Source: Polaromonas sp. (lineage in GTDB: Bacteria > Pseudomonadota > Gammaproteobacteria > Burkholderiales > Burkholderiaceae_C). Taken from it: DNA of 7,715 bases. The stretch lies in assembly GCA_028292345.1 (NCBI GenBank), contig JAQGMN010000086.1, positions 1 to 7,715 of the forward strand, written 5' to 3'. Shown in pieces: positions 5,765 to 7,715 of the stretch. The first letter of the stretch is position 1. The number at the start of each line of letters is the position of its first letter. Below the pieces are notes generated by a model. It was not told the DNA's origin. It saw nothing but the letters and a program-made list of their open reading frames with translations, and did not search any database. Both the position numbers and the translations under genes were made by a program.

Positions 5765-6261
5765 GCAGCGCTGCCGAACAGCCATTGGACGAGCGCGACG
5801 GCCGCTACCTGCGCCTGGCCATCGGCTGGTCGGCCACCGCCCGCGAGCGCGGCAACCGGCCGTTTGGCGCGGTCATCGTCTCCAGCGCCGGCGAGGTGCT
5901 GGCCGAAGCCTATTGCAACACCACGGAAACCGGCGACTGCACCGGCCATGCCGAGACCCAGGCGGTGCGCCAGGCCAGCCCGCGCACCAGCCGCGAAGTG
6001 ATGAAGGACGCCACGCTGTACTCGTCGGCCGAGCCGTGCGTGATGTGCGCAGGGGCGATCTTCTGGTCGGGCATCGGGCGGGTGGTGTTCGGCATCGACG
6101 CCGTGCGCCTGCGCGTCATGCGCGGTGAACGCCCCGAGCAGCGCGATGCCGAGCTGTCGTGCCGCGACGTGTTCGCGGCCTCGCCGCATGCGATTGAATG
6201 CATCGGCCCGGCGCTGCTGGAAGCCTCCAGCCTCCCGCACCGGGGATTCTGGAAAACTTGA
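5761..6261 (+). CDS. CDA-fold zinc-dependent nucleobase/nucleoside deaminase, copy 2
   Basis: Cytoplasmic hydrolytic deaminase, 166 residues, paralogue of the enzyme at 2596. Zinc and catalytic residues are intact: His63-Ala-Glu65 in 'TGHAET' and Cys93-x-x-Cys96 in 'EPCVMCAG'. The shared pieces 'RPFGAVIV', 'GRVVFGI', 'SCRDVF' (copy 1 'PCREVF') and the C-terminal 'HRGFW' (copy 1 'HRDFW') show common descent. The two still differ substantially, so they may act on different substrates. ATG 5761 overlaps the stop of the binding protein by four bases with CAGGGC just upstream, so translation is coupled. It ends only two bases from the convergent DUF1854 gene, leaving no room for a separate terminator. 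Likely substrate class is an aminopurine or a related amino-heterocycle delivered by the coupled binding protein (inference). Confidence 0.91.
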   Translation: MSSAAEQPLDERDGRYLRLAIGWSATARERGNRPFGAVIVSSAGEVLAEAYCNTTETGDCTGHAETQAVRQASPRTSREVMKDATLYSSAEPCVMCAGAIFWSGIGRVVFGIDAVRLRVMRGERPEQRDAELSCRDVFAASPHAIECIGPALLEASSLPHRGFWKT

Positions 6262-6263
6262 AT

Positions 6264-6746
6264 CTACAAAAACCGCTCCAGCAGCCGGCGCGACGCCTTG
6301 TCCAGCGCCGCCATGTCGGCAATGCGGTACTGCACGCCTTCGCTGGCGGCGATCAGCAGTTCGCCGCCCTTGAGCCGGCGGATGTCTTCCTCGCCCTTGA
6401 GCACGAAGGACGTGTTGCCCCGGTCGGTTTCCACCGTCCAGGTGCTGGGCGTGCCGAACGACGACACGCTCACCAGCCGCGTGACCTCGGGCACGAAGTC
6501 GCGCAGCGCGAGTTCATCGTGCAGCAGCAGCCGCACGGCGGTCGGCAGGGCCGACAGCTGCTCGATCCAGACCAGTTCATGGCCTTCGGTGCTGACCAGC
6601 GAAATGCCCTCCTCGGGCGCGGCCAGCGGAAAGGCGCGCACCGGCACGACGCCCTGGTGCACCTCCCCATGCGGGCTGATGTACTTCAGGCGGCCCGAGG
6701 CTTCTCGCTTGAGCTGGAAAGCGGGAATGAAGGTGAAATTGGTCAT
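6264..6746 (-). CDS. DUF1854 family protein (cyanophycin-metabolism-associated by recollection)
   Basis: A 160-residue soluble protein with no signal peptide or membrane segment. Recognisable DUF1854 features are 'GEVHQGVVPVRAFPLAAPEEGISLVS', 'GHELVWIEQLSALP' and the C-terminal 'EDIRRLKGGELLIAASEGVQYRIADM'. It is rich in short strands and has no cysteine. ATG 6746 is chosen because AAGGAC lies about nine bases upstream; an in-frame extension to 6830 would overlap the ABC gene and has low-complexity residues unlike the family. The gene follows the ABC exporter after 34 bases on the same strand, so the two form an operon. I recall this protein family being annotated with an exporter-type ABC protein near cyanophycin synthetases in Burkholderiales. 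Its molecular role is unknown and no synthetase is in this window. Confidence 0.75.
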   Translation of the reverse strand: MTNFTFIPAFQLKREASGRLKYISPHGEVHQGVVPVRAFPLAAPEEGISLVSTEGHELVWIEQLSALPTAVRLLLHDELALRDFVPEVTRLVSVSSFGTPSTWTVETDRGNTSFVLKGEEDIRRLKGGELLIAASEGVQYRIADMAALDKASRRLLERFL

Positions 6747-6780
6747 GGTTGGGTGTCCTTTTGCTGCGCTGGCAGCGCTG

Positions 6781-7715
6781 TCACGGCATGCCGGCCTGCT
6801 GCAGCGCATGCTGGGCGGTGTGCTCGACATGCGCGGTGGCTGCGGCGATCAGTCCGTCCTGCGCTTCGGTGGCGTCCTCGGTATCGACCTGGCGCGCCTG
6901 CGCCTCATACAGCCGCCAGTAGTGGCCCTGGCGCGCCATCAGCGCGTCGTGCGGCCCGACCTCGACGACCTGCCCCCGGTCCATCACCACCAGCCGGTCG
7001 GCCTTGCGCAGGGTGGACAGGCGGTGCGCAATCGCAATCGTGGTGCGGCCCTGCACCAGGTTGTCCAGCGCCTTCTGGATTTCCTTTTCGGTCTCGGTAT
7101 CGACCGACGACGTGGCCTCGTCCAGTATCAAGATGCGCGGGTCGATCAGCAGGGCGCGCGCAATCGAGATGCGCTGGCGCTCGCCGCCCGACAGGCCCTG
7201 GCCGCGCTCGCCCACCAGCGAGTCGTAGGCCTGCGGCAGCCGCAGGATGAACTCGTGCGCATGCGCCGCGCGCGCGGCGGCAACGATGTCGGCGCGCGTG
7301 GCGCCGGGCTTGCCGTAGGCGATGTTCTCGGCAATCGTGCCGAAGAACAAAAACGGCTCCTGCAGCACCAGGCCGATGTGGCGCCGGTAGTCGGCCACGC
7401 CGAAGCGCCGGATGTCGGTGCCGTCCACTTGAATGCTGCCGTCGCTCACGTCGTAAAAGCGGCACAGCAAATTGACCAGCGTGCTTTTGCCCGAGCCGCT
7501 GTGGCCAACCAGGCCGATCATCTCGCCGGGCTTGATCTCCAGGTCGAGCCCGCGAATCACCGAGCGGTTGCCATAGCGAAAGCCCAGCCCCTTCATCTCG
7601 ATGCGGCCGGCAAGCTTGTCGATCTTCACCGGCTGCGCCGGCTCCGGAACGTTGGACACATGGTCGAGGATGTCGAAGATGCGCTTGGCGCCGGCCGCCG
7701 CCTTTTGCGTGACCG
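6781..7715 (-). CDS. MsbA-type ABC transporter ATP-binding/permease protein, 3' part (5' truncated by window edge)
   Basis: The visible 310 C-terminal residues form the nucleotide-binding domain of an exporter-type half transporter. The frame is open to the window edge, so the membrane domain lies outside; the GTG at 7659 is internal. Visible residues: linker 'AGAKRIFDILDH', Walker A GHSGSGKST (about 70-78), Q-loop Gln118 in 'LVLQEPFLF', signature LSGGERQR (from 174), Walker B 'ILILDEATS' (Asp198/Glu199), D-loop 'SSVDTETE' and switch His230 in 'AIAHRLST'. 'FRYGNRSVIRGLDLEIKPGE' is the usual exporter A-loop region with its Tyr. A tail of about 45 residues after the domain is Ala/Glu/His-rich. 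Together with DUF1854 this resembles the cyanophycin-associated exporter I recall from Burkholderiales; the substrate is unproven. Confidence 0.93.
   Translation of the reverse strand, partial: VTQKAAAGAKRIFDILDHVSNVPEPAQPVKIDKLAGRIEMKGLGFRYGNRSVIRGLDLEIKPGEMIGLVGHSGSGKSTLVNLLCRFYDVSDGSIQVDGTDIRRFGVADYRRHIGLVLQEPFLFFGTIAENIAYGKPGATRADIVAAARAAHAHEFILRLPQAYDSLVGERGQGLSGGERQRISIARALLIDPRILILDEATSSVDTETEKEIQKALDNLVQGRTTIAIAHRLSTLRKADRLVVMDRGQVVEVGPHDALMARQGHYWRLYEAQARQVDTEDATEAQDGLIAAATAHVEHTAQHALQQAGMP

Noticed and set aside
4757..5785. Minus-strand open frame of about 340 codons
   Set aside because: Fully antisense to the second binding protein, which has a signal peptide and family motifs; no recognisable domain in the shadow.
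6747..6830. N-terminal extension of the DUF1854 protein to 6830
   Set aside because: It would overlap the exporter gene end, while ATG 6746 has a good Shine-Dalgarno and begins where the family-like sequence begins.

Overview
The window is GC-rich, densely coded DNA with short or overlapping gene junctions. The protein families, together with two kinds of intergenic palindrome that I associate from memory with Comamonadaceae genomes, suggest a betaproteobacterium of the order Burkholderiales (Polaromonas/Rhodoferax/Variovorax-like). The taxonomic call is inference. No tRNA, rRNA, CRISPR array, transposase or phage gene was seen.

Layout. Positions 1-3090 (+) hold an import operon: the 3' part of an NMT1/THI5-type periplasmic binding protein, an SsuB/TauB-type ATPase, an SsuC/TauC-type permease, and a zinc-dependent CDA-fold deaminase. 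Positions 3091-3369 hold no gene, but contain a very long near-perfect palindrome and one copy of a REP-like repeat. Positions 3370-4428 (-) encode a Rieske non-heme iron oxygenase. Positions 4429-4744 are a divergent intergenic region. Positions 4745-6261 (+) encode a second NMT1-type binding protein, translationally coupled to a second CDA-fold deaminase. Positions 6264-7715 (-) hold a DUF1854 protein and the 3' part of an MsbA-type ABC exporter. I recall that pair being annotated as cyanophycin-metabolism-associated.

The main discovery is in the 4429-4744 divergent region. Each of the two divergent genes is preceded, in its own sense orientation, by the same two conserved boxes (15 and 13 nt). 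These flank a hairpin whose sequence differs between the copies while its base pairing is kept. This architecture, and the association with a dioxygenase and an NMT1 transporter, match my recollection of the NMT1-motif RNA, the xanthine/uric-acid riboswitch class. The window therefore appears to hold two head-to-head xanthine riboswitches, one controlling the Rieske oxygenase and one controlling the binding protein-deaminase operon.

Taken together, the left operon, the Rieske gene and the second binding protein-deaminase operon look like a purine-related uptake and catabolic regulon. Imported compounds would be deaminated (for example an aminopurine such as guanine to xanthine) and/or oxidised by the Rieske enzyme, with xanthine or urate as the sensed metabolite. 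The exact substrates are not determinable from sequence alone. The exporter/DUF1854 pair at the right end is probably functionally separate.
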